From contig NZ_JAMTCF010000027.1 of the NCBI RefSeq assembly GCF_024171695.1, positions 43,684 to 107,683 of the forward strand: DNA of 64,000 bases. The letters run 5' to 3'. The notes beneath the pieces were generated by a model. The model did no database searches, was not told the origin of the DNA, and saw nothing but the letters and a program-made list of their open reading frames with translations. Below are positions 24,937 through 33,404 of the stretch, piece by piece. Position 1 is the first letter of the stretch. Every line of letters begins with the position of its first letter. The stretch is from Actinosynnema pretiosum. Lineage in GTDB: Bacteria > Actinomycetota > Actinomycetes > Mycobacteriales > Pseudonocardiaceae. Both the position numbers and the translations under genes were made by a program.

Positions 24937-25515
24937 TCAGGTCAGGCCGACCGAGAACCCCTCGTCGACCACACCCCGGTAGCGCGGCCCGGCGGCCTGG
25001 CGCAGCGCGCCGTCCATGACCGGGATCAGCCCGGCGGAGTCGCCCAGCGGCAGCCGGTACCGGCCGTCCGGCAGGGCGAGCCGCGCCATCTGCGGGTGCC
25101 TGGCCGCGAACCCGGCCGGGTCGGCGGGGAACAGGTCGAGCCGCACCATGGTCCGGCGCACGAGGTTGGACGGGGACACGATCGGCTCCTTGGTGCGGGA
25201 GACCGACACCGCGCCCAGCTCGACCCACCCGACCGCCCAGGCCGCGCCCTGCGGGTCGTCCCAGCGCACGCCGGGCGCCTCGAAGACGAGCTTGCGCGGT
25301 CGGCTGAGCTTCTTCCAGGTGATGATCGGCAGGATCCCGATGCCGGTGAACACCACGCCGATGACCAGGGCGATCGTGCCGCCGCCGAACTCGCCGTCCC
25401 CGTACGCCGACACCGCGCCGACCAGCGCCATGACGCCCAGCACGAGCGCGACGACACCGCCGATCAGCGCCTTGCGGGTGTCCCTGGTGCCGACGTCGAT
25501 GACCACGGGGTGCAC
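24937..25515 (-). CDS. Two-TM membrane protein, tandem paralogue 2
   Basis: A 192-residue paralogue of the downstream gene with the same layout: HPVVIDVGTRDTRKALIGG, two membrane helices, WKKLSRPRKLVFEAPG, and a soluble domain with WDDPQGAAWAVGW and RLDLFPADPAGFAARHPQM. The GTG start has AGGAGG 6 bases upstream. The two genes are 53 bp apart and probably cotranscribed. The family is not recognised. Confidence 0.65.
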   Translation of the reverse strand: MHPVVIDVGTRDTRKALIGGVVALVLGVMALVGAVSAYGDGEFGGGTIALVIGVVFTGIGILPIITWKKLSRPRKLVFEAPGVRWDDPQGAAWAVGWVELGAVSVSRTKEPIVSPSNLVRRTMVRLDLFPADPAGFAARHPQMARLALPDGRYRLPLGDSAGLIPVMDGALRQAAGPRYRGVVDEGFSVGLT

Positions 25516-25640
25516 GGGGTTCCTCCTGGGGGTCTGCTGCCCGCCAGCCTCCCAGAAACCGCACCGCGCCCGCCGGGAGTCCGAAGCATTCCCCGCGCCG
25601 GGGGCGTGACCACGCTTACGCGGGGAGCCGCCCCGCCTCC

Positions 25641-26831
25641 TCAGCCCTTCGGCACCCGCACGATCAGCGCGTCGCCCTGCCCGCCGCCACCGCACAGCGC
25701 CGCCGCGCCGACGCCGCCGCCCCGCCTGCGCAGCTCCAGCGCCAGGTGCAGCGCGATCCGCGCCCCGGACATGCCGATCGGGTGGCCGAGCGCGATCGCC
25801 CCGCCGTTGACGTTGACCTTGTCCGCGCTGATCCCCAGCTCGCGCGTGGACACCAGCCCGACCGCCGCGAACGCCTCGTTGATCTCCACCAGGTCCAGGT
25901 CGGCGGGGCTGATGCCCTCCTTGGCGCAGGCCGCCTTGATCGCGTTGGACGGCTGCTCGTGCAGGCTCGCGTCGGGCCCGGCGACCACGCCGTGCGCGCC
26001 GATCTCGGCCAGCCACTCCAGCCCGAGCTCCTCGGCCTTGTCCTTGCTCATCACCACGACGGCCGCCGCGCCGTCCGAGATCTGGGAGGCCGACCCGGCG
26101 GTGATGGTGCCGTCCGCCGCGAACGCGGGCCGCAGCCGCGCGAGCGTCTCGACGGTGGTGTCGGCGCGCACGCCCTCGTCGGTGCTGACCAGCACCGGGT
26201 CGCCCTTGCGCTGCGGGACGGCGACGGGCGCGATCTCCTCGGCGAACAGCCCGGCCTCGGCGGCGCGCGCGGCGAGCCGGTGCGAGCGGGCGGAGAACTC
26301 GTCCTGCTCGGCGCGGGTGACCCCGTGCCCGGCGTTGTGCTTCTCGGTGGACACGCCCATCGCGACCTGGTCGAACGCGCAGAACAGCCCGTCGTTCGCC
26401 ATGTGGTCGACCAGGGCGGTGTCGCCGTACTTGAACCCGCCGCGCGAGTCCTTGAGCAGGTGCGGGGCCTGGGTCATGGACTCCTGGCCGCCCGCGACGA
26501 CCACGTCGAACTCGCCCGCGCGGATCAGCTGGTCGGCGAGCGCGATGGCGTCCACGCCGGACAGGCACACCTTGTTGATCGTCAGCGCGGGCACGGTCAT
26601 CGGGATGCCCGCGTGCACCGCGGCCTGCCTGGCCGGGATCTGGCCCGCACCGGCCGTGAGCACCTGACCCATGATCACGTACTGGACCTGCTCGGGCGCG
26701 ACGCCCGCGCGCTCCAGCGCGGCCTTGATCGCGACGCCGCCGAGCTGGGCGCCGGAGAAGTCCTTGAGCGAACCGAGCAGCCGCCCCATCGGGGTGCGGG
26801 CGCCGGCGACGATGACGGAACCACGGGACAC
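25641..26831 (-). CDS. Acetyl-CoA C-acetyltransferase (thiolase)
   Basis: A 396-residue thiolase II that condenses or cleaves acetoacetyl-CoA. The nucleophile Cys lies in INKVCLSGVDAIALAD (where NKVCSSG is usual), followed by GGQESMTQAPH. The base His lies in NGGAIALGHPIGMSGAR and the second Cys in ALCGGGGQGDA. The GTG at 26831 is chosen because GGAGG lies 5 bases upstream and the length then fits the family. It is divergent from methylmalonyl-CoA epimerase, a common actinobacterial pairing. Confidence 0.9.
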   Translation of the reverse strand: MSRGSVIVAGARTPMGRLLGSLKDFSGAQLGGVAIKAALERAGVAPEQVQYVIMGQVLTAGAGQIPARQAAVHAGIPMTVPALTINKVCLSGVDAIALADQLIRAGEFDVVVAGGQESMTQAPHLLKDSRGGFKYGDTALVDHMANDGLFCAFDQVAMGVSTEKHNAGHGVTRAEQDEFSARSHRLAARAAEAGLFAEEIAPVAVPQRKGDPVLVSTDEGVRADTTVETLARLRPAFAADGTITAGSASQISDGAAAVVVMSKDKAEELGLEWLAEIGAHGVVAGPDASLHEQPSNAIKAACAKEGISPADLDLVEINEAFAAVGLVSTRELGISADKVNVNGGAIALGHPIGMSGARIALHLALELRRRGGGVGAAALCGGGGQGDALIVRVPKG

Positions 26832-26956
26832 GACGGCCTCCACGCGAGTGAACACTGGTTAACTCAGCGCCACCACGGTACCGGCCCCCGCAGACCACTA
26901 CGGGTGTGAGGCAGGGCACAAGCCCCTCGGGGGGACCGCCGCTACGCTCCGCGAGC

Positions 26957-27397
26957 ATGGAGCTGCTGAGCGGGTTGGTCACGGCGGTGGACCACGTGGG
27001 CATCGCGGTGCCCGACCTGGACGAGGCGATCGCCTTCCACCGCGACACCTTCGGCCTCGTCGTCGCGCACGAGGAGGTCAACGAGGAGCAGGGCGTGCGC
27101 GAGGCCATGCTGCGCGCCCCCGGCGACGACGGCGGCGGCACGGCGGTGCAGCTCCTGGCCCCGCTCAGCCCGAAGTCGACCATCGCGAAGTTCCTCGACC
27201 GCTCGGGCCCCGGTCTCCAGCAGCTGGCCTACCGGGTGTCCGATGTGGACGCGGCGGCCGAGCGGCTGCGCGCGGCGGGCCTGCGGGTGCTGTACGCGAG
27301 CGCCAAGCGCGGCACGGGCGGCAGCCGGGTGAACTTCGTGCACCCCAAGGACGCGGGCGGCGTGCTGGTCGAGCTGGTGGAGCCCGCCGAGCACTGA
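26957..27397 (+). CDS. mce: Methylmalonyl-CoA epimerase
   Basis: A 146-residue vicinal-oxygen-chelate enzyme that interconverts (R)- and (S)-methylmalonyl-CoA. Metal and catalytic motifs are VDHVGIAVPDLDEAI (His), QLLAPLSPKSTIAKFL, GLQQLAYRVSDVDAA and VNFVHPKDAGGVLVELVE. The ATG at 26957 follows TACGCT by 8 bases (leaderless pattern). The pathway link to cobalamin-dependent mutase agrees with the adenosyltransferase at 48660, though no mutase is in the window. Confidence 0.9.
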   Translation: MELLSGLVTAVDHVGIAVPDLDEAIAFHRDTFGLVVAHEEVNEEQGVREAMLRAPGDDGGGTAVQLLAPLSPKSTIAKFLDRSGPGLQQLAYRVSDVDAAAERLRAAGLRVLYASAKRGTGGSRVNFVHPKDAGGVLVELVEPAEH

Positions 27398-27421
27398 TCC
27401 CCGGCCCGCCGGAGCCGCCGA

Positions 27422-27453
27422 GGGGGCGTTCCCGACCCGTCCGGAGCGCCCCC
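27422..27453 (+). terminator. Terminator after mce
   Basis: The 11-bp stem GGGGGCGTTCC / GGAGCGCCCCC, with one G·T pair and a 10-base loop, lies 24 bp after the stop. Confidence 0.6.
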
Positions 27454-27572
27454 GAACGGACCACGCGCGGCGGCCCGCCCAGGTCCATGATCCTGATCTC
27501 GCAAGGGAGATCCGTCCCGCTGTGCGGCCTTCGAGTGCCGGTGGGACACCCGGAGCGGGTAGCGTTGGCGGC

Positions 27573-28883
27573 ATGGGCCTCGCCGACGACCGTGACCTCG
27601 TTCCCCTCGGCTCCGGCTTCGACATCGTCAAACGCGGGTACGACCGCGGGCAGGTCGAGGAACACCTGGAGCGCCTCGATTCCGACCTCCGCCTGCTCGC
27701 CGCCGACCGCGACGCGGCCATGTCGCAGACCAGCGACCTGGCGCGCCAGCTGGAGGCCGCGCGCTCCGAGATGGCGGACCTGCGCAACCAGATCGACCGG
27801 CTGTCGATGCCCCCCACCACGCTGGAGGGGCTGAGCGAGCGGTTGCAGCGGATGCTGCGGCTGGCCCAGGACGAGGCCAACGAGATCAAGGCGCGCGCCG
27901 AGGCCGAGGGCGGGCACATCCGGGCCAAGGCCGAGTCGGACGCGGGCGCGCTGCGCAGCCGGTACGACGCGCTGATCGGCGAGCTGGACCAGCGCCGCGC
28001 CGACATGGAGAACGAGCACCGGGGCGTGCTGGAGGGCGCGCGCGCCGAGGCCGAGAAGATCGTCGCGGACGCGCGCGAGCAGGCGGGCCGGATCGACCAG
28101 GAGGCGCAGCAGCGCCGCACCACGGTCGAGGAGGACTTCGAGATCGCGATGGCGGCCCGTCGCGTCGAGTCGATGAAGACGCTCGCCGAGCAGGAGGCGG
28201 GCAGCAAGAACGAGGCCGAGCGCAGGCTCCGCGAGGCGACCGACGAGGCGGCCCGGATCAGGGCGCAGGTCGCCCAGGAGCAGGCGGCGGCGAACGCGGA
28301 GGCCCAGCGCCTGGTGCGCGAGGCCACCGAGGAGGCGAACCGCAGGCGGCACGACTCGCTGTCCGAGGCGACCGCGCGCGTGCAGGAGGCCACGGACGAG
28401 GCGAACCGCCGGGTCCGGGAGGCCACCGAGGAGTCCAACCGCAGGGTGACCTCGGCGACGCAGAAGGTCGAGGCGCTCAAGCAGCTGCGCAACCGGCTGT
28501 CGCAGCAGCTGCACTCGGTCCGCTCGGCGCTGCTCGACGTGACCCCGCTGCTGGACCCGCTGGACGACGAGCAGCAGGCCCGCGCCGCCGAGGAGGCCTC
28601 GGGCGCCCAGCCGCAGGTGGCGGCGACGCAGGTGGCCGCCTCGATCGCGACGTCCCAGGTGACCGCCGGTTCGCCGCCGAAGCCCGCGGGCGCGGAGGCG
28701 ACCCAGCTGATGGCGCGCCCGAAGCCGGTGGACAAGAAGGCCGCCGAGGTCGACCCGGTGACCGTGCAGCTCGCGGGCAAGCAGGCCGAGCAGCAGGAGA
28801 ACAAGCCCCCGCAGGCCCCGGACGGCCCGACCCAGAAGATGGTCCGCCCGATCCCGCCGAAGGCGCAGCCCGCCCAGCGCTGA
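27573..28883 (+). CDS. DivIVA-like long coiled-coil protein
   Basis: A 436-residue acidic protein. Its N-terminal segment FDIVKRGYDRGQVEEHLERL is the DivIVA/Wag31-type membrane-curvature module. About residues 40–330 form a long coiled coil rich in Ala/Glu/Arg heptads (EATEEANRR repeats). The last 100 residues are a Pro/Gln/Ala-rich tail with recurring ATQL.R/TQKMVRP blocks. Such proteins organise polar growth or septation in actinobacteria. TAGCGT lies 7 bases before the ATG. It is monocistronic, with a strong terminator. Confidence 0.8.
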   Translation: MGLADDRDLVPLGSGFDIVKRGYDRGQVEEHLERLDSDLRLLAADRDAAMSQTSDLARQLEAARSEMADLRNQIDRLSMPPTTLEGLSERLQRMLRLAQDEANEIKARAEAEGGHIRAKAESDAGALRSRYDALIGELDQRRADMENEHRGVLEGARAEAEKIVADAREQAGRIDQEAQQRRTTVEEDFEIAMAARRVESMKTLAEQEAGSKNEAERRLREATDEAARIRAQVAQEQAAANAEAQRLVREATEEANRRRHDSLSEATARVQEATDEANRRVREATEESNRRVTSATQKVEALKQLRNRLSQQLHSVRSALLDVTPLLDPLDDEQQARAAEEASGAQPQVAATQVAASIATSQVTAGSPPKPAGAEATQLMARPKPVDKKAAEVDPVTVQLAGKQAEQQENKPPQAPDGPTQKMVRPIPPKAQPAQR

Positions 28884-28924
28884 CCCCCGCGCCGAGCGGC
28901 GCAGACCCCGAAGGCAAGGCCCAG

Positions 28925-28960
28925 CGAAGAACCCCCGGCTCCGGTCGGGGGTTCTTCGCG
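28925..28960 (+). terminator. Strong terminator after the coiled-coil gene
   Basis: A perfect 14-bp stem (GCGAAGAACCCCCG and its complement) with an 8-base loop. It also faces the convergent hydrolase gene. Confidence 0.85.
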
Positions 28961-29035
28961 TCGGGGGGTGGGCCGGGCGGGACGGCGACCGGACCGCCGC
29001 CCCGGCCCTACCTCCCGCAGCTCACCCCCCGCCGC

Positions 29036-29731
29036 TCACACCCCCGTCGCACGCCGCCACGCCAGCACCGCGTCCGCGAACGCCTCCGGCGCCTCCCAGG
29101 GCGAGAGGTGCCCGACCCCGGCCAGCTCGACGCACGTCCCCCCGACCTCCTCGGCCAGCGCGCGCGCCTGCTCCGGCGGGGTGAGCGCGTCGTGCTCGCC
29201 GACCACCACCAGCACCGGCACGCCCGCCTCCCGCAGCGCCCCGGTGGAGTCCGGCCGCGCGGCCATCGCCCGCTGCGCCCAGGCCACGTCCTCCGCCCGC
29301 TGCTCCAGCACCACCGCCCTGACCTCGTCCACCAGCGGCGACCCCGGCGCGAGCAGCCCGGTCACCGAGCCGACCACCGCGCCCACCCCGTCCTCCTCGA
29401 CCTCGCGCGCCACCGCCAACCGCTTGTGGCGGGCATCCTCGGTGTCGGCGACGGCCTTGGTGTCGACCAGCACCAGCCCGGCCACCCGCTCGGGCGCGAT
29501 CCGCAGCAGCGCCATCGCGACGTACCCGCCCATCGAGCACCCGCCGAGCACCACCCGCCCGATCCCGCGCCCGTCCAGCTCGGCCAGCACCCGTCGGGCC
29601 GCCCCCTCCAGGTCGGGCTCGCCGTGGGCGCGCTGGTCGGGCGTGATCGCGGAGAGCCGCTCGCGGACGCCGTCCCACATGCGGGAGTCGACGGGGAAGG
29701 CGTGCAGCAGGACCAGCGGCGCGTTTTCCAT
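29036..29731 (-). CDS. Alpha/beta-fold hydrolase
   Basis: A 231-residue cytosolic hydrolase of the 3-oxoadipate-enol-lactonase/MhpC type. The oxyanion region is LLHAFPVDSRMW and the nucleophile Ser lies in LGGCSMGGYVAM. The acid is in VVGEHDALTPP and His in GVGHLSPWE. The substrate is unknown. CAGATT lies 6 bases before the ATG. The gene diverges from a GNAT gene over only 38 bp. Confidence 0.82.
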   Translation of the reverse strand: MENAPLVLLHAFPVDSRMWDGVRERLSAITPDQRAHGEPDLEGAARRVLAELDGRGIGRVVLGGCSMGGYVAMALLRIAPERVAGLVLVDTKAVADTEDARHKRLAVAREVEEDGVGAVVGSVTGLLAPGSPLVDEVRAVVLEQRAEDVAWAQRAMAARPDSTGALREAGVPVLVVVGEHDALTPPEQARALAEEVGGTCVELAGVGHLSPWEAPEAFADAVLAWRRATGV

Positions 29732-29769
29732 GCCCCCAATCTGTCAGACCCCACCGCTACCGTCGCCGC

Positions 29770-30300
29770 ATGAGCGATCACGCGGCGCGCTACCCGGAGC
29801 GGGCGCGGACCGAACGCCTGCTGCTGCGCAGGACCACCGGGGCCGACCTGGGCGCGGTGACCGAGGTGCTGTCCGACCCGGCGGCGCACGCCCACAACCC
29901 GGCGCGCCCGAGGACGCCGGGGGAGGTGGCCGACCTGCTGGCGAGCTGGGAGGTCCACTGGCGGGACGACGGCATCGGCTACTGGGCGGTGCTCTCGCGG
30001 GAGGGCGGGGAGCTGCTCGGCGTCGGCGGCCTGCGCGCGCACGACCTTGGCGGCGAGCGGGTGCTGAACCTGTCGTACAGCTTCCGCCCGAGGCACTGGG
30101 GCCGGGGCTACGCCACCGAGATGGCGGGCGCGGCGCTGGGGCACGCGGCGGTCAGCCACCCGGCCTGGCCACCGGTGATCGTCACGGCGGCGGAGAACAC
30201 CCCGGCCCAGCGGGTGGCCGAGAAGCTGGGCTTCGCGCACGCCGGCGAGGTGGCGCAGGACCCGGAGGAGGGCGAGCTGCGCGTCTACCGCAGGCCGTGA
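29770..30300 (+). CDS. GNAT acetyltransferase (RimJ/RimL type)
   Basis: A 176-residue acetyl-CoA-dependent N-acetyltransferase. It begins ERARTERLLLRRTTGADLGA and contains the acetyl-CoA loop FRPRHWGRGYATEMAGA and the C-terminal VAEKLGFAHAGE strand–helix. This pattern belongs to the acetyltransferase_3 group that modifies protein N-termini or small amines. TACCGT lies 6 bases before the ATG. Target unknown. Confidence 0.85.
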   Translation: MSDHAARYPERARTERLLLRRTTGADLGAVTEVLSDPAAHAHNPARPRTPGEVADLLASWEVHWRDDGIGYWAVLSREGGELLGVGGLRAHDLGGERVLNLSYSFRPRHWGRGYATEMAGAALGHAAVSHPAWPPVIVTAAENTPAQRVAEKLGFAHAGEVAQDPEEGELRVYRRP

Positions 30301-30343
30301 GGCCGCGCGTCCGGCCGGGCCCCGGCCCCCGCGACCAGCCCGG

Positions 30344-30637
30344 CTACCACCGCCGGGACGACGGTCCTCGCCGCGCGCGGGCGCTCCAGCAGGACTGGTG
30401 CCAGTGCCTGCGGTCCTCGACCGAGCCGTAGTCGGCGGCGGGCCAGGCCACCACGTGCGGGGTGCCCGGCCGGATCTCGTGGTCGCAGCCGGGGCAGCGG
30501 TAGGTCTTCGTCGTGCCCGCGCCGGAGATGTTGCGGACCAGCCACTCGCCGTCCGAGCCCGACTCGGACCGCGCCCAGCCGTGCCCGCCCGGAGTGGACG
30601 GCTCTCCGGTGTGCTTGGGGCGGTTGCGGCGCGGCAC
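30344..30637 (-). CDS. Small zinc-binding-type protein
   Basis: A 97-residue basic protein. The central YRCPGCDHEIRPGTPHVVAW plus RRHWHQSCW gives a CxxC…H…HxxxC arrangement likely to hold one zinc ion. The ends are Arg-rich (PRRNRPKHTGEP; RARRGPSSRRW). Similar short proteins occur across actinobacteria, sometimes labelled ATP/GTP-binding without support. The GTG start lies 6 bases after TACGGT. The gene converges on the GNAT gene. Confidence 0.7.
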   Translation of the reverse strand: MPRRNRPKHTGEPSTPGGHGWARSESGSDGEWLVRNISGAGTTKTYRCPGCDHEIRPGTPHVVAWPAADYGSVEDRRHWHQSCWSARARRGPSSRRW

Positions 30638-30793
30638 GCGACAACCGTATCCGCACCCGGCATCCCCCGAACGCACCAAGCCCCCCGACGGGCGGCGCAC
30701 GGTCGGAGACCTCCATCACGCGACCGGGTTCACCCGTCCGAGGAGAGCCGGGGACCCTGGTGCCCACCGCGCACCCCGCGCGACAATGGTGCG

Positions 30794-31000
30794 GTGCCGA
30801 CCTACGAGTTCCGCTGCCGCGCGTGCGGCTCGACCTTCGACGTCCAGCGCCCGATGAGCGAGGCGTCCGCCCCCGCGAGCTGCCCGGACGGGCACGAGGA
30901 CACGGTGAAGCTGCTGTCGATGGCGGGCCTGAGCTCGGGTGTCAACGCGCCCCAGGGCGGTGGTGGCGGCGGCTGCTGCGGTGGCGGCTGCTGCGGCTGA
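30794..31000 (+). CDS. FmdB-family zinc-ribbon protein with Cys-Gly tail
   Basis: A 68-residue protein. The N-terminal YEFRCRACGSTFDVQRPMSE and a later SCPDGH form the FmdB-type zinc ribbon (CxxC plus Cys/His). A linker KLLSMAGLSSGVN leads into a Gly tail and CCGGGCCG end, with four Cys in eight residues. The GTG start lies 6 bases after GACAAT. Family members are putative regulators. The role of the tail is unknown and could be metal binding. Confidence 0.75.
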   Translation: MPTYEFRCRACGSTFDVQRPMSEASAPASCPDGHEDTVKLLSMAGLSSGVNAPQGGGGGGCCGGGCCG

Positions 31001-31193
31001 CCGCCCCCGGCTCCGCAGGGACCGGCCGGGCACGCGGCCCGACCGGTCCCGGAGCACGGCTCACCGAGGGGCCGGGCAGTCGAACGGGGCCGGTCCGGCG
31101 CTCGCGCGGGGCCGATGCCGCCGCTCCGAAGTCGTCGGTGCCGACCGGGACCGGCCCGGCGCACGGAGCCGGCCCCGGCTCACCTCGGGCCGA

Positions 31194-31757
31194 TCACGGC
31201 TCCTCGGCCAGCAGCTTCTCCGCAACGGCCTTGCCCTGCTCGCAGATCGCCCCGTACTTGGCCGACCCGTCGATCACGATGATCCCGACCCCGCCCCCGG
31301 CGTAGTCCATGACCATCACGCACGACGGCTGCACGCTGGAGTCCGTGGTCCGGTCGAAGTAGGTGATCTTGCGCCCGTCGACGGTGTACTCGCCGTTGGT
31401 CTTGTCCAGCGTGATCGGCCGGTCCTCGCGGAAGCGCAGCGTCACGCCGACGTCCAGCGTGCCGGTGCTGTGCTGCCACTTGCAGGACTGGTCGAACTCC
31501 TTGTCGTAGCCGACGTCGGTGGGCGGGGCGGACTTGTCCGCCACCTCGTACGGCAGGTCGCGCCAGCTGATCAGGTCGCAGTAGTCCTGCGCGCTCGCGC
31601 TGTCGTCCCCGCTCGGCTTGGTGCTGCTGGGGCTGGTCGACGAGAACGGCTGCTCCACGTCGAGCACTCCCGGAACCGGGGTCCCGTTGACCGAGTGGGT
31701 GCACGCGCTCGTCGCGCCGAGCACCAGCACCATGAGTGAGATCACCGCGCGCCGCAT
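31194..31757 (-). CDS. DUF3558-type lipoprotein
   Basis: A 187-residue predicted lipoprotein. It has signal MRRAVISLMVLVLGATSAC with the lipobox Cys at 19, then a Ser/Thr/Pro spacer, then a domain starting DYCDLISW with later Cys residues at SCKWQH, SCVMVMDY and ICEQG. The first block resembles the DPC-LL start of DUF3558 proteins. It stands alone, with no small YxxxD/E gene beside it, unlike the cassettes at 6.8 and 46.3 kb. Confidence 0.65.
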   Translation of the reverse strand: MRRAVISLMVLVLGATSACTHSVNGTPVPGVLDVEQPFSSTSPSSTKPSGDDSASAQDYCDLISWRDLPYEVADKSAPPTDVGYDKEFDQSCKWQHSTGTLDVGVTLRFREDRPITLDKTNGEYTVDGRKITYFDRTTDSSVQPSCVMVMDYAGGGVGIIVIDGSAKYGAICEQGKAVAEKLLAEEP

Positions 31758-31944
31758 GGCACCACCATGCCAAAAGGGTGAGCGCCTTGTCCCGCCAGGT
31801 GCGCCCACCGGCCCAACCTCCGCCGCCGAACCGCGCTGACCAGGGCTTCCGCGCACCCCCACCGACCGCTCCGCTCCGCCATCCGCCGGACCCCGGCCGG
31901 ACGACCCCGCCCAGGTCCGGCTACGTCGGGTAGTCCGCCGCCGC

Positions 31945-32781
31945 TCACTCGCCGAACCCGCGCGCGGCCAGCGCGGTCACCCGCCGCACCGCCTCCCCGG
32001 CGTCGGCCCCGACCGCGACCACCTCCACCCGGTCCCCGCCGGTCGCACCGAGCCCGATCAGCTCCAGCACGCTGCGCGCGTCGACCTCCCGCCCGCCGTG
32101 CCGGACGACGACACGCGCGTCCAGCCCGACCAGCGCCCGCACGAGCAACCCGGCGGGCCGGGCGTGCAACCCGACGTCGTTGACCAGCGCCACCACCGCC
32201 CGCACCGCGCCATCCCCGGCAGCGGCATCCCCGGCAGCGCCACCGCCTGCCGCACCACCGCCGACCGCAGCGGCGCCGGCCGAGCTGCCACCGCCCGCAG
32301 TCCCGACCGCACCGCCGCCATCCGCACCGCCACCGCCCAGGCCTTCACCAGCCGCACCACCGGCAGGGCAGCCATCACCAGCGCCATCCCCGGCGACGCC
32401 ACCGGTCACGCCACCGGCCCCCAGCGCAGCCGCCACCACCGCCTCCAGCGCCGCACCGCCCTGGGCCGCCACCGCCGCCGCGACGGCCCCGGTCACCAGC
32501 GGCGCGTCCACGACCACCGCGCCCCCGCCGCACTCCTCGACCGCCAGCTCGGCGACCATCCGGGCGCTCCCGAGGTCGAACAGCACCACGACCCCGTCGT
32601 CCCCACCACCCCCGGCGACCCCGAGCCCCTCCACCACCGCCGCGTAATCCGTCCCGAGCCCACCGCTCCCGTCCCCGCCGACGGCGACGAGCCGCACACC
32701 GGGCGCCATCTGCCCGGCCAGCTCCACCACCCCCTCGGCGAGCTTGCGGCTGTGCGACACCACCACGATCCCCACGCTCAC
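31945..32781 (-). CDS. dhaM: DhaM: PTS EIIA-Man/HPr phosphoryl carrier for dihydroxyacetone kinase
   Basis: A 278-residue two-domain protein. The EIIA(Man)-type domain (1–120) has phospho-His10 in VVVSHSRKLAEG. A Gly/Ala-only linker (about 121–190) follows. An HPr domain has His206 in VGLHARPAG. The EI-like third domain of E. coli DhaM is absent. It would pass phosphate from the PTS to ADP bound in DhaL. The GTG overlaps the dhaL stop by 4 bases, and it is the last gene of dhaKLM. Confidence 0.88.
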   Translation of the reverse strand: MSVGIVVVSHSRKLAEGVVELAGQMAPGVRLVAVGGDGSGGLGTDYAAVVEGLGVAGGGGDDGVVVLFDLGSARMVAELAVEECGGGAVVVDAPLVTGAVAAAVAAQGGAALEAVVAAALGAGGVTGGVAGDGAGDGCPAGGAAGEGLGGGGADGGGAVGTAGGGSSAGAAAVGGGAAGGGAAGDAAAGDGAVRAVVALVNDVGLHARPAGLLVRALVGLDARVVVRHGGREVDARSVLELIGLGATGGDRVEVVAVGADAGEAVRRVTALAARGFGE

Positions 32782-33404
32782 CCGGCGGCCACCCGAGCCA
32801 GCGCCGCCAGCAGCAGCGCGGTCGACCGCGCGCCGGGGTCCACGTGCCCGACCGCCCGCTCCCCCAGGTACGAGGCCCGCCCCTTCCGCGCCACCAGCGG
32901 CGCGGTCGCCCGCGCCCCCTCGTCCGCCGCGGCGGCGGCAGCCGCCAGCACCTCGCCCACCCCGGCCGCGCCCAGCCCGGCCGCCGCCGCCGCGGCCGGG
33001 CTCAGCGCGTCCACCATCGTCTTGTCCCCGACCTGCGCCTTGCCCCGCGCCACCACCCCGTCCAGCGCCGCCCGCAGCGCGTGCGCGACGTCGTCCCCGG
33101 ACAGCTCGGCCACCTCGCCGAGCGCCGTCGCGGCCCGCAGCAGCGCCGTCCCGTACAGCGGCCCGGCCGCCCCGCCCACGGTGGAGATCAGCGTCGTGGC
33201 GACCAGCTTCAGCACCGCCCCCGGCGTCGCGGGCGCGGCCAGCTCGACCTTCTCGGCGGCGGCCAGGAACCCCCGGCTCAGGTTCTCCCCGTGGTCCCCG
33301 TCGCCGATCTCCCGGTCCAGCCGCACCAGCTCGTTCCGGTGCTCCACCACCACGTCCGCCAGCACCCGGACGGCCCCGGCGACCTCGCGCGCCCCGCAGC
33401 CCAT
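32778..33404 (-). CDS. dhaL: Dihydroxyacetone kinase subunit DhaL
   Basis: A 208-residue all-helical ADP-binding subunit. It has the nucleotide/Mg motif EIGDGDHGENLSRGF (conserved Asp cluster), STVGGAAGPLYGTALL, GDKTMVDALSPA and the C-terminal GRASYLGERAVGHVDPGA. It transfers phosphate from its bound ATP to DHA on DhaK after rephosphorylation by DhaM. Its ATG overlaps the dhaK stop by 1 base. Confidence 0.92.
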   Translation of the reverse strand: MGCGAREVAGAVRVLADVVVEHRNELVRLDREIGDGDHGENLSRGFLAAAEKVELAAPATPGAVLKLVATTLISTVGGAAGPLYGTALLRAATALGEVAELSGDDVAHALRAALDGVVARGKAQVGDKTMVDALSPAAAAAAGLGAAGVGEVLAAAAAAADEGARATAPLVARKGRASYLGERAVGHVDPGARSTALLLAALARVAAG

